Assembly (NCBI GenBank): GCA_026874595.1
Contig: CM049311.1
Span: 33,997,676 to 34,061,675, forward strand
DNA from: Sipunculus nudus
Taxonomy: Eukaryota > Annelida > Sipuncula > Golfingiida > Sipunculidae
DNA: 64,000 nt
Direction: 5' to 3'
The notes under the pieces were generated by a model. It worked only from the letters and a program-made list of their open reading frames with translations, made no database searches and was not told where the DNA came from. The translations under genes and the position numbers were made by a program. Positions 1 to 11,319 of the stretch are shown piece by piece. The first letter of the stretch is position 1, and the number at the start of each line of letters is the position of its first letter.

Positions 1-1019
1 TTGTAAAATGCAAATAATACTTTTCATTTTATGAAGAAAACTTTAGATTCTAATTACCACAAATGTAGATATAAAGAGCCAGAATTTGCATAAATAAGGC
101 GAAGTAAAGTTAATAATTCTTAATATATGCCCGTTGGACGGGGGAGGCATTGCCCGGTGCTGCACGACCCCCTGGATATGCCTCTTCAATGTGAAGGTCA
201 ATCTCCAAAATACAGTTCATTTAGTCTAAACTGGAAGTAAATCGAAAAGTATTTTTAATACAATGATAAAATTGTTTATACGATTATTCTTGAAGGATGA
301 TACGGTTTGATTATACACAGATGGAAAGTTTTTTGAAAAGTTCGTGATCAATCAATAACTTGAGTTAAAAAAGATCCTAACCACCCAGCCAATGACCACT
401 TCCACGCGCAGAAGAAACTCTACTTTTTACACTAATTTGTATTTTTCTTCTTGGCTTCCTTTTCTTCTGTACTAATATTTAACAACTGAGAAATGTTTGT
501 GTAAAATAATCACGGGCGACTGTGTTTTCATCCGCCGAGTCTCAGCAGAGAATTGATACAACCTCCTTGACCAGTGAAAACACAAGAGGATTACACGCCC
601 ACGCCATTCTGGCAAAACAAATCCTTAAATAGATTAGGTTTCCTTACTCAGAGAGGTTTTCCTCCTAAAACACTTCTTGATCACGTAAGCTTTTTTTCTT
701 GATCCAACTCAGTTTTAAATATGTTTATCGAGTATTTTAAAGTTCATTGTTTTATTGAGGCACTGGCTGACTCCCCATTAATGGTGACTTTAATCCTCTG
801 ACTGCTATTTGGGATATCGTAAAAGGTTGGGAGGTGTCACGGTAGGTCGTGAGAGGGCTACGACTATTTTAAAAGGTTAAGAAACGTAGCTGAGCCGCTT
901 CGATTTTTATCCTTTTTTCCATCTTAAGTCGATCGTCATTACTCAGGAGACAGCCTTGGACGTAATCTTCATCAATATAGTTTAATCATTCGCAGTCTAA
1001 AACCATTTCTTCACATTTC

Positions 1020-1265
1020 CACGCACGACTTCTGCACGGTTGTGTTACGACGCTGCGGCGTGTTATCACGGTTTGGTCCGATTTGTCACGCTATGCTTCG
1101 TCGTGTAAATCGTGGCCAATCGTGATTTATCGCACCGGAAAATCGTCATCACAGACGGTCGTAGATGGTCGTATACACCTGACACGTGGACGTGAGAGAA
1201 TCGTTCTCAATCGTTGTTGATCGGCTTCCAGGTGATAGGAAAGCGTTTTAGTCGTCACATATCGT
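1020..1265. repeat. Cryptic TCGT/ATCGTG-rich repeat
   Basis: The tetramer TCGT and its variants recur densely, giving a locally GC-richer low-complexity tract. A similar TCGT-rich tract lies at about 37380-37630 in the paralogous block, so the tract predates the duplication. No coding potential is apparent. Confidence 0.5.
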
Positions 1266-3121
1266 AGAGTGATCCTGCTTAATCCAGGCGGCATGGTAGA
1301 GCCGTAGAGTGGGTTAGTATATGAATGAATGAATTAAGGAAGGAAGGAAGAAAGGAAATGACGAATAAAAAAACTTGAGAAGGGAAATATGGGAAAATTG
1401 AAGAGTTGATGAAGAAATAATGGTCTTTATATTTGGTGCAAATAAATCAAGCACAGAAACAGGTTCAGTCTCAGATAAATTGATGCTGCGAGGTGAGTGG
1501 CCGCCAGGGAGATGATTGAAGGTCGCCGGGGTAAACGTGTCCCGTTCTGCCAGTTTGTGAGCCTTGGCATGGCCATAGCTTCGGGACTCGGGGATTTAAT
1601 CCAAGCCCCGTGTCGGCCCCTGAAATGTCTTCAAAATAACGGTGCAGGCAAGCTTCTCTCTCACTCTACCACTATCGCAAGTTAAAAAAAAAACACTTCA
1701 AAATCGATTTTGTTCCACTTTGAAACATAAACCATACGTGGGCTTAAGGGGAGTATGTTTCAGTTTCATTGGCCTCGGGTGGCTTTTCACCCTATACATC
1801 TTTTGTAAGTTAATTTTATTTTATTTCCCCGCCAGGGATTGTATGTCAGATGATACAACAGTGCAATATGCCACGTTCCACTGGGGATAAAATGCTCAGG
1901 GGCGCCAAAATCGATCAAACCAATATAAATATAAATTAGCGGATGTTCGGACCCGGGCCGGAATGTTCTCACTGGCCGGGGATTGTATTATCCCGGCTTC
2001 CACTCTGTAACCCTTACGCCTCTTATCGCCAGAACAAATTAGACCTCCATGATTAGATTTCTTTAGATACCAAGGTCTAATTGTTTTTATTCGGATGTTG
2101 TTGGATTAACTATAGACTGGAATACATGGACGTACTAGCTCATACCTACACAACGGCTCTGTACGGGGTTTATTTTTAGGTTAAGTAAACCTATTCCACG
2201 TGCGTTTGTTATGTGATAGGAGGATTTCACCCAGATCCCAGACTTTGCCCTAATTTGATTGGCTGGTACACGTGACATTATGAACTGAATTTTATCAGGA
2301 ACTCAGATCTATTAATACATGTTTTTATTTTCTCCTGAAAATTTGGGACTGGCAGTGGCAGAAATACTGTGCTTTTACTGAGTTTTAAAATTTAATGTCA
2401 CAAGGGGTTTTCCAGTGGCTGCCGTCAGTGCAGAGTTGACAGTGTTCATGCCTGTACTGATAGCTCTTAAACAAATCACACAACCTCTGTGTTTTTGTGT
2501 AAAAATAAATAGGAAAAATGTTTTTCTGCCAGGAATTGGTCTCATTTTATATAAAATCTATATTAATTAATTATCTAGGGGTCAAAGTGTTACATGATAA
2601 TATAATGGGACCTGGAATAGGTTTGCCTAACCTTTATCCGTAGAGTGAAAATAACCCGACTCTGGCAGAAAGAAGACAACACTTAAAGTGTAAGTACTGT
2701 TGTTATTGTAGAAGCATATTGTGTTTTATTTAACATCTTAATACGTGCAGTTAAATTTCAGGTATTTCTATAGAAACAACTGTACTAGGTAGTTATACAG
2801 AGTAAAAATGGAAAGGTTTGTCACAATACTTGCAGTCTTTTAGCAAAGCCAACTGGTGATTTTAATGCCGTGCCCGTGGTAATACTTGTGACAATTACAC
2901 ATGACTTCGTAATTGTTAATGTATGGTTATGTTTAGTATCGAAGCAGATGGTATGCACAAGACACCAGAATATGACTTAATTTGTTAAAACAATATTCCT
3001 CTCTGACATTTGTATTATCAGAGAATATTTCTTGAAGAATTATTTATTATGTGCTCCCGGGAGTAATATTTTATAAAATATATATGATCTAATAATAAAT
3101 ATATAAAATTTAAAAATATAT

Positions 3122-3126
<5 letters not shown>

Positions 3127-3163
<37 letters not shown>
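3127..3163. repeat. (TA)n microsatellite
   Basis: Uninterrupted TA dinucleotide array of 37 bp. It lies where the paralogous block carries the TIR element insertion (40741-42027). A spurious minus-strand reading frame running through it was ignored. Confidence 0.95.
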
Positions 3164-3166
<3 letters not shown>

Positions 3167-5692
3167 ACTTTACAGAATATATCTGCAGCATATACATGCT
3201 TTGGCTCTTTTTATATTTGCATGTAATACACTGTGCCGCAGAAATGAAATGTTGTACACTTAAATATCTAAAACAATAATACCCCTTGATTAAAAAACAG
3301 GTCCATTTGTTTTCTTGTAAGTAATTTCGTCTGATTCCACGCTGTACTGTGTGCCCGTGTAACGCCAACGAACCCTTAAAAGGAAACGAACATTCTTCGA
3401 TGAGAACCTCATAAAAGCGGCAAAGACATAGTGCGAATTAATTGAATTCTGTCCTTCTGTCTGGTAGCTAATATCAAGTCACCATGAGTTACAACTGGCC
3501 TGGTGGCGGATGTTTCCTTCAGCACATAAACCTCTCAAGCTTCGCTGAACTGGAAAAGCTAGCCTAGTAAAGGACTGGGAGGTCTTATTAAAGTTAACAT
3601 GTACAACTGCGCTGGAATTTCCTATTTATAACATTGAACCATTTTCAGGACATTTGCACAGAAGAAAAAAGGCTATTCATTAACTTTGACCATTCTTAAC
3701 CTGACAGCCGACGAAATTTTTCAGAATTACAGGTTCGAGACGATCCGTTTTCACTCTAAAATTTGAGACTGTTGCTGAACCACATACGCTCCTCACAAAG
3801 CGCTTTTTCACCTGTACAGATCGCTTTCCGTGTAACCGCTGCTTTATGTAGCAAGATTGTCTTGTTTTGAACACCAGGGTGCCCACACAGCAAAGACTTA
3901 CAATAAGACCAAAGAGCGCGTGGTATCTCATTACGCATCTGGCTCTACATTTTAAACAAGCAACATGCACAGCGTTTGAATTTCCGATTTGCGATTTAAT
4001 GACTGTTAATCTTAAAATAGCATCAGACGTTTTGCTCGGTGCGTACAAGAAGCATATGTGAGTTATTTGATTGGTTGAAATACTTCGTGAGGAATCGATG
4101 AGACAGTTGAAGCAAGGTTTTCTTAGCTATAGCGTATCTAATGCCTGCTTATGTGAATAAAATATCCTGCGTAGATGATACTGATATTTTTCAATCAAAT
4201 AATATTTGACCAAAAACAATTGGATCGAACATTTTTCATTTTCAGATTGTCCACTAAAAAGTGGAGTAGTTCTGCTTTCCGGAGGCGGTATACCTGAACC
4301 AGATGGTTTCCATACGTATAATACAATAACCTGTTTTATTGACTACATAAAAACAACCACCTCACTTGACTAATATCTAGTTATAAAAGAAGATGCCGAC
4401 GTAGATAAAAATAAATGAAAAAATAACCTTATGAAGCCCGGCTCTAACATGGAAAAGAGTAGAGACCTCTTTTTAGGACATATATATTATATCCTATAGT
4501 TGCCCTTAAATAAAAATATTCTTTCTAGAATGTCGCTCATTCGTCGGACTTTATTTTAAATGAATAGTTCCGATAAAATCTGCAGAATCCTCAACAATAC
4601 TATTCTTTTTTTCTTTTAGTATTGCTCTATCGTTATTCTATTCTCAGTGACAATCTGCATAACTTGCTTCTCGCTTTACTCAACATTTTGTTGACATTTT
4701 GAGTATTTCAGCCGCACCCGATGCCATTCGAATGATGGTAGCCGTGACTACGTACAGTTTACCCAAAAGCTAACGATTTCACATAACTAGTATTTTGACC
4801 AAATTTAATCTTTCTCTATTACCATTCGCATTAAATTTGTTTGAGGGGTGGGGAGGGGGGGGTGGCACCTCCCATAACTTACGGTTTTCTGTAATTAAGT
4901 ACCAGGAAAAGCCAATTATAGAGCGAAATCCAACTATGATTTGAGGATTCGGGCGAGTCCAAAAGAAGCATTATTCCGTTTTAAACGTTGCAGATTCACG
5001 TCCCCCTTGCCACCAAACTCTCTAGAATCTGGCCTAGTCGCTGTCCCAGGACTACTTTCGTGTCGCATCCCCGAGCCCTTATGGATTTATTTCTTCCAGG
5101 TACTCGAAATTGTCAATTGGATTGCCATCTTTTGTGCACACCAAATCAGAATGTCACAGGTCGCATATTGAAATTATGGATAAACCTCTTAGTCAATTAA
5201 TTAACAAAGGCTGTAAAACAAAAGATTTGATGAGCAGATTATATATATATAGGTTCGTGTCACGCTCTCTGGCAGGCGCTGATTGTAGGGCGGGTTTCCA
5301 TTCAGAACCCGGCCAAGGTCAGGATTTAAATTTTTTGGACATAGTTTTCTCTCCGAAATAAGATTACATAATTAAACACGGGAATATTTAGGAAAAAATC
5401 ACATTTTGTCGATGAATTTTGGTAAAGCAGTAATTCTCCCCGTCGGTAAGAAGGATGTGTGTGCATTTTATTTAGCAAATATATTTTATTTTCTGTGGTA
5501 CATTTAGAGGACAAGTACGCCCACTTTTCCCTAATTGCCAAAAAATCCCCTAAATTAAGATTTTCCTTGTGCATGAAAATGCAATCATGCAACAGTTGCC
5601 TATGACAAGCTCTATATTCTGTTAACCTGGAACATTCTGAGAAACAGATGCCTCTGTCCTTTATTAGTGACCCTTAATTAAACGCCGCGAAG

Positions 5693-5770
5693 GTAAGTGG
5701 TTGCTCAATGGTTTAGGCTTTGGCTTTCGTTATTTAGGCTCAGAGGTTCGAACGCCCCAGTGCCCTGACA
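5693..5770 (+). mobile_element. tRNA-like SINE head
   Basis: A sequence resembling the RNA polymerase III internal promoter is present: an A-box-like TTGCTCAATGG at 5701-5711 and a B box GGTTCGAACGC at 5745-5755, at tRNA-like spacing. It does not fold into an obvious full cloverleaf with a canonical anticodon loop. I therefore call it a degenerate tRNA-derived SINE head rather than a tRNA gene. Confidence 0.45.
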
Positions 5771-6682
5771 GCCAAATAATAAAATATGGATTGAACCGTA
5801 GGCCGTATCCGTACAAGCAGATAAACCGAATTGTGAATCGGATTGTTTTATCCCCACTACAGCACACCAGTTCGGTCTACCATAGTTCGCTTGAAAGGTG
5901 GTTTAGTTCTGTTTAGTTAAGTTCGGTTTACATTAAGCCAGTATCTGATGCGTACAGGCAAATCTGTTTCTAGTCTTTTTGAGTACAGTTCTGCTACCAT
6001 TTGACTAAATCCTTCTGCAAAATATCGGATAAAACCGTCAGATGTGCAGTGCTAAATCACAAAAGATTGAATAAACCGATTGGGGCTTTTGTAAAGCGAA
6101 CCAGAATGCAGATGCAATGCGTAGCACATCCAGACTAACCGTATTAGTATAATCCGAATAAAATGCGAACCAATACGCGTGTCCGGATATCGACATTATC
6201 CGTTACTTACGGTAAACTCTTTTCAAGTGAAGGCGTTAAAATGTCATTTGTGATTTTTCCAGTGTGTTTTCCTGTTTTATTAAGGGATTTTTTTTACCGG
6301 AATCAAGCCGTAAATCATAGCTTCTTTACGCTCTGATGAATGTATATTTTATATATACTTACATGATTCGAACTAGGATCGGTATATGCACATTTAGAAT
6401 TCATACAGTCAGTTCAAGCGTGGTTAGTAGCACGGACAACATTGTTAAAGGATAATAATGTAATTAGTTTCCATCTGCTGTCCATACATTTTCATTTATT
6501 CTTTATGTATTTGTCAGTTTTGTTACGATACAAGTTAGGTTTCCCCTTTTAGTGTGAACGTGTTCAGTGTAAATTATTATGAGGAATGGCCGGTAGTTTA
6601 GCGAACGCCAGGTTAAGGGAATAACTTTTAGTACGATTCGCATGGTATTTAATAAATGTTAAAGTTATTATTTTTTTTATAT

Positions 6683-6895
6683 AAACTTTATTTATTTTAC
6701 ATGGATTGTACAACTAGTTATAATAACTAATACGAGGCACTCTCTATGGCACGGATGTTGGCGCTGGGTAGTCGGTAAGGGTGGAGGAAACCGGAGGACC
6801 CGAAGAAAAACACCGACCTTGGACGAGCCACTACAACCAACTCTCATAGCCACACCGGGAATCGAACCCGGGTCGCCAGCGGAGAAGGCCGAGCG
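6683..6895 (-). mobile_element. tRNA-derived SINE, family 1, 5'-truncated
   Basis: Read on the minus strand, it starts with a near-perfect B box in CCGGGTTCGATTCCCGG (about 6864-6880). A body with the TCCTCCGGTTTCCTCC segment follows, then a tail with ACTAGTTGTACAATCCATG and an A/T-rich end. Relatives lie at 38848-39035 and 39133-39333 (minus), and a partial one at 27171-27360 (plus). The A box is missing, so the 5' end is truncated. Confidence 0.75.
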
Positions 6896-7529
6896 TTATA
6901 ATAAAGTTATTTTCAAACCCCTATATGAAAAACGTTTCTTTGGGTTGTAACGGAAAAATTGAGAATAGCCGCTTTGTATGGTCACTTTTATCAGCCTGGC
7001 TACCTGCAGCGTGTCATACGCTGCCATGTTTCAAAGCACTGGTTGACTCATGACGTCACTCCAGAGACGCTTGTTTGTTACATTTCAGTCACACTCCGGG
7101 AGAAGGAATGCTGGACATTTCAAAACATGTAAATTTCACTTTAAACAGTTGGCACAGGTGGCCTGATGTTCGCTGGCAGGTTCACCGAAAAATGCCAAAG
7201 TCACTGGCATTTGTAACATATCTAGGCCGGGAATGGTTTTATATTTTGTGACGTAGCATCCAATAACAGATGCACGTGCACCACGAGTATGGCCTAAAAA
7301 ATAAAAAGGTATGGTTCTCAGGCACTTTTTTTTCAGATATCACTGCGGGCGGGCATTATTTGTTATGTTTTGATAAAAATGTCATATGATCAGGAAAAAG
7401 CATTAAAATAACAAGTTTTTTTTCCTGCTAAGCAGGTCAAAGCACTACAAAACAAAGGAAATCGTATCAAATTGTATTATTTTATCTTCTTGAAAGGTGA
7501 AATCAAAATAAAAATGTTTGGTGCGGGGT

Positions 7530-7544
7530 GGGGGGGGGGGGGGG
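7530..7544. repeat. Poly-G tract (G15)
   Basis: Uninterrupted G15. It is one of several long poly-G/poly-C tracts in the window (also 24955-24970, 35338-35353, 36157-36170, 36872-36885 and 55254-55266). Confidence 0.9.
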
Positions 7545-8169
7545 TCGGTTTAATTTGACGCGGGCGGTGCCTGAGAACCATACCTTTTATTTTGTTTTGC
7601 CTAAACAAGGGCAAAATATAAATGTTCATGTTCATGTTAAACAAGAGTATAAGAAAATAAATTCCCCTTGATGTGTACCACGTTTTAATTGTTTGCCGCG
7701 ATGTTGTTTATTCAACCAAACTGCTCAACAGCCCATGGCTAATCTAACCTCCTTTAATAGAGAGAAGGTATCTCCGGACACGCGTATTGCGGATACGGCC
7801 TTGGAGATATGCTCTTATATCTTGTTAATGACTTTGATTGATTCCCAGCCCCGGGAAAAAAACAAAGCGAAGTCTAGAAGCCTAAATAATAACATGACAT
7901 TCTTATCGCTCGGTTATACCTTCATGCTACGGCCTCATTACCTGAGTGGCACTAAGATGCTCTCCTTTCAAAAATAAAATATGAATGTATAATTTAAGCA
8001 TGTATTTAAACACCGACCGTCAAGCTGGTAGGCCGGGAAATACGGTACAGGCTATATGTACCATAGGTATATATTACACCTCACGGTGGAGATTTGTTTA
8101 GTTTTTCGACGCCATCTGACGGGGCAGCTGTTATATTAAATACAACGGTAAAACCGCCAATACTATCAA

Positions 8170-9560
8170 TTCTACGACCAACTGTCATTGTCAATATTTT
8201 TTTTTATTTCTCTTTCCTGTCCCACGTATCTGATAATAATGTCTTTTGAAAACGTCAGAAAGTAATTGTAAGGGAACGTTGGTACAATGGTATCTCGAAA
8301 AAGTTTTCTCGAGCTTTTCGTCTGAGTGAGGTCTGATGTAAGTGCATTAATAATTGTGACTTTAAAACAAATGTGATCGGGAAGTTCCCCGGGGAGGTGC
8401 AAATAATGCACATATGAACGAGGGATGCCCGCAATTAACCCTCGCTAAGTTCCATATAATGTCCAGGCTACATTTTTAATTCATGATAAATAGATTGTTT
8501 GAAAAATATGATAAAACTTCGAAAAAGTGGGTTAAAATCTAAACAGGAAGCATGTATTCTGATTTTTTTATTGATTTCGTGAATATGTAAGCGGCATCAT
8601 TTGCCTTATAATACACCAGGGGGCGTGGTATATGCAATACATTGGTCTTTTTTTTTGTGATAAATAAGATGAATATTGCAAATGATCCCCCTTTGCAATA
8701 CCGTCCTTTAGCGGAAAATAAGGGTAATAGTCTACCTGTCCCTTGTTGGTCATCTGGTTTCATTTGAATGCTGCGTTTCTTATTACATCTGAATTAAAGA
8801 GCCGATGATTAAACAGTTCTTTCGATCTATATATGTTTAACTACTTATGTTTTTGTCTCGGTTGATGCTTACTCTAGAAAAAGCTCTGCTTTGATGAACT
8901 AAGCATTGAAAATAGTAAGAGCACAAAATCGTAATAACCATTAAAACATATTTGGGAAATTATTTTGCATATTAAGCTTAACGAAAAATTTTTACATTTT
9001 ATACATTAACTTTTCAAATCCATGGATTTTTCTAAAAATTTGTATATAAATATATATTATGAACTAGGGTTGAATCTTTGCTTTAGTTTTATATTTTATA
9101 TTTGCATATAAACAACGTATTGTTTCAATTTATATGATAAAATTGGTATCGATAGTTATACTCGATGAGCCAGTCTTCTGACGACCTTCGGTCTGATCAG
9201 AATACGATCCTAAGCTTTGGGCGAGGCAACAGTTTTTTTTTTATAATTTGCTGGATTAAGCCGCCTACATTTTATTTAATGCTTGCTTAACTATGTATGC
9301 AAATGTTCATAATTCCATTATGGTTTCGGACCACGTGACCAGGCAGTAGCTCACGCTTCACAATCTGGTGTGATCCAGGCCCGGAGAGACGGGTGGTGTG
9401 CATTCGTCCCACTGCTGCACCATACCTCCGAGTAACCATCGACATGCGCACTCATTTATGATTGAAGCGCGGCCGTGGGGCGCGGTCTTTCATGAAGCCT
9501 GCCGAGCGCTTAACAGCCAGAGCGTGAAAAATCTTACTTCCCCAGTCGAGATTCGAACTC
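8170..9560. repeat. Segmental duplication block 2, left copy (partner about 42770-44690)
   Basis: Colinear similarity to 42770-44690, for example the stretches at 8215-8290 versus 42780-42860, 8460-8780 versus 43245-43575, and 9320-9560 versus 44425-44680. The order matches block 1, so both belong to one large duplication. The partner carries an extra CTCG-rich insertion (about 43885-44320). No gene is supported. Confidence 0.7.
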
Positions 9561-9600
9561 TTGATCTCGTGGCTTTGAGACCTGTGTTAAAATTGTATCG
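9320..9600 (-). mobile_element. tRNA-derived SINE, family 2
   Basis: On the minus strand a B-box-like AGTTCGAATCTC (about 9546-9557) lies in a tRNA-like context, followed by a roughly 200-bp body. A diverged copy sits at 44430-44700 within the paralogous block, so this SINE was probably inserted before the duplication. The A box is not clear. Confidence 0.5.
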
Positions 9601-9884
9601 AACCCAATAGGATTTGATCGGGTTCCACTTTTAACTTCACTCTATTCTCACTAATATTTTCGATAAGAAGTTTATTACATGGTTTTGTACACATCGGACT
9701 ATTTTGCAATGCACAATTTAACGCAAAGTCGCCTATTAAAAGCTATTTTGTGCGCAGCAAAAAAACTATTAGCGCTGTGCGACAGGCTTTAGCCAAATAC
9801 TGCCGGATCTCCCTTAAAGTAACAGGCAAAATCGCTTGGACCAAAACAAATTTCGAGTCAAGCATTTATTACACTGTTACTTAC

Positions 9885-10174
9885 CAACATTCATTCTTCC
9901 GTCGGCTACTCCTTCTATAAATCGCGCCGCACACAAGGCAAACGAATTTCCTTATAAAGGCAATGCCGCATTAGCGCCACCTAGCATAAACAGGATATTG
10001 CCAGAAACAGCAGATGTGCTTGCGGTAGCGGTCGCTTATCAATCCAACGGCAAAGGAACCAAGGAATCTTCCGGTAGCTTTCATCACAAAAGCTTTTGCG
10101 TAATATTCATAGTTACAACGGTACAACATCTGCGTGTCCAACATTGTTGGACTTATGAGACCTGTATAAAGACC
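9885..10174 (-). pseudogene. Orphan N-terminal exon of MFSD4B/NaGLT1-like transporter (decayed)
   Basis: Minus-strand exon with a good acceptor (TTTGCAG before the GLYTGLISPTMLD peptide) and a GTAAGT donor just below 9885. It matches the N-terminal exon of the intact gene at 50905-51196: first transmembrane segment, then the MFS motif A region SDRYRKH. It is broken. The frame shifts after RYRKH, and an in-frame TAA lies at 9952-9954 where the intact copy reads PWLGN. It also lies 3' (minus-strand sense) of the C-terminal exon at 10522-11319, so it cannot be that exon's 5' partner. Its own C-terminal exon is not found to the left. It is a relic of a lost tandem copy. Confidence 0.8.
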
Positions 10175-10521
10175 CTGCAAAGGAGATCGATTTCTAACAC
10201 TTTTGGACTTTTGATAACAAGGAACTGGCCCTTAGAAATGAGAGAATTTCCAAGCTTCGATGTAGAGAGTCTGCATCTGAAAGAAACGTTTGAGAAACAA
10301 TTTTGAGTTTAGTTTCCGAGCACTTTTATTGTAGTTGAAATATCTTTGGTTCAAAATCAGATATAAATAAACCACATTTTTCATCTGTTTAAATTGATTA
10401 CACATGGTCTTTTTGTCACCGTTATTCAACATTACATTGAAGGGGTAGCATGTTTCATTGATTTTATGTTATTTCTCGGGTTAGCTTTTCAAAGTATCTT
10501 GTTTACTTCCTTCTTTCTTGA

Positions 10522-11319
10522 TTAATATCGGTCACCTTGTTTGCTGCAGATAATTTGTATTACTACTAGCAACACACATGGTATTACTACTAGCAACACA
10601 CATGGCACACATGCATGGTTGTGAAGTAAGATAGTAAACATACTGCTGGCCAATCCTCTGATGACAAACTGAGAGACGAAGCCGCCCAGACATACCCCAG
10701 TTTCAATGACACAAACCACAGACCCTGTCACGTCGATATAGCGATCTGCCTCTGCCGGGGTACATGGGGGACGAGAAGAATGACGAAGAACAATCCCAAA
10801 CCCACAACATGGTGGGCGATGTCGGACCTGAAAAGTTAAAGGCGTCCACACTAATCACTTGCAGGACAACATTGAAATGATTGACGATTTTGATGGGGAA
10901 GAAGTCAGCAAACACGCCGCCTTGTCCTCGGCCTACTGTGCTGCTTACGAAAAACATGGTATTCAGAAGTGCTCCTTAATTTTTGCTGAACCTCAGAGTT
11001 CAATTCGCTGCTGTGGCCTACTGATACTCATTTAGAGAGTAGGCCACAATTTTTGTACAGAACAAACTGATAATCATGTACGTGCCGTGGCAAAGCCTTC
11101 CACCGGCAGCGGCAGCAGGAGAAAGTTGACAAACTTTGATGTGGGAGTACCAGAGCCCCTTGAACGATTGCATTTGTTCCATTGTTGGTATGTCCTGTTA
11201 TGAAAGATTCTGATACGATTGGACCCAATAACAGACCGGGGGTAAAAGCCGTATGAAGTAGGTGGATCGGCCGTGGCGACTTCTCTTTCCACATTGCTAT
11301 GCAATTTGAACTGCACAAT
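10522..11319 (-). pseudogene. C-terminal exon of MFSD4B-like transporter (pseudogene)
   Basis: Minus-strand relic of the large C-terminal exon. It starts with SSNCIAMWKEKSPRPIHLLH, close to the intact copy at 49627-50675, and later carries the FVSSTVGRGQGG, TSPTMLWVW, DRYIDVTG and QIICSKQGDRY stretches. These fall in different reading frames, with a large internal deletion around transmembrane segment 7. An early stop directly after GDRY (10522-10524) removes the C-terminal tail. The AG acceptor used by the intact gene reads AT here, so splicing to an upstream exon is probably lost. It has a 24-bp in-frame tandem duplication (10557-10604). No N-terminal exon is seen upstream (11.4-14.2 kb). 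It is most similar to the intact copy at 49.6 kb. Confidence 0.8.
10557..10604. repeat. Two perfect 24-bp tandem units
   Basis: Two adjacent identical 24-bp units at 10557-10580 and 10581-10604. They sit inside the pseudogene's last transmembrane segment and duplicate an eight-residue CVLLVVI-type peptide in frame. The duplication is recent enough to be perfect. Confidence 0.9.

Larger units (their letters stand above)
380..4050. repeat. Segmental duplication block 1, left copy (partner about 36640-42660)
   Basis: Long colinear but diverged similarity is visible by eye to about 36.64-42.66 kb. Examples: the stretch near 410-480 matches 36665-36770, the block at 1460-2010 matches 39500-40060, the segment at 2640-3060 matches 40190-40625, and 3160-3720 matches 42030-42600. 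No convincing gene lies inside. The short open frames here are AT-repeat driven or non-coding. A partner-specific insertion (40741-42027) shows the two copies have evolved separately. The exact borders and percent identity need an alignment. Confidence 0.75.
4051..8169. other. Gene-free interval with repeat fragments
   Basis: No supported gene. It contains a tRNA-like SINE head (5693-5770), a second SINE (6683-6895) and a G15 tract (7530-7544). This 4.1-kb interval has no visible counterpart between the colinear partner segments at about 42.66 and 42.77 kb. It was therefore inserted in this copy or deleted from the other. Confidence 0.5.

Noticed and set aside
3018-3368. 116-codon minus-strand frame
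   Set aside because: It runs through the (TA)n array, giving an Ile-Tyr run, with no family resemblance.
4941-5171. Shared RFxFKRCRFT-like peptide with 28060-28163 as a conserved exon
   Set aside because: Only a few residues match and flanking text diverges. More likely a fragment of duplicated non-coding DNA.
5693-5770. Functional tRNA gene
   Set aside because: A- and B-box-like text is present, but I cannot draw a full cloverleaf with a sensible anticodon and acceptor stem.
9836-10306. 156-codon plus-strand frame
   Set aside because: Antisense shadow of the transporter N-terminal exon relic.
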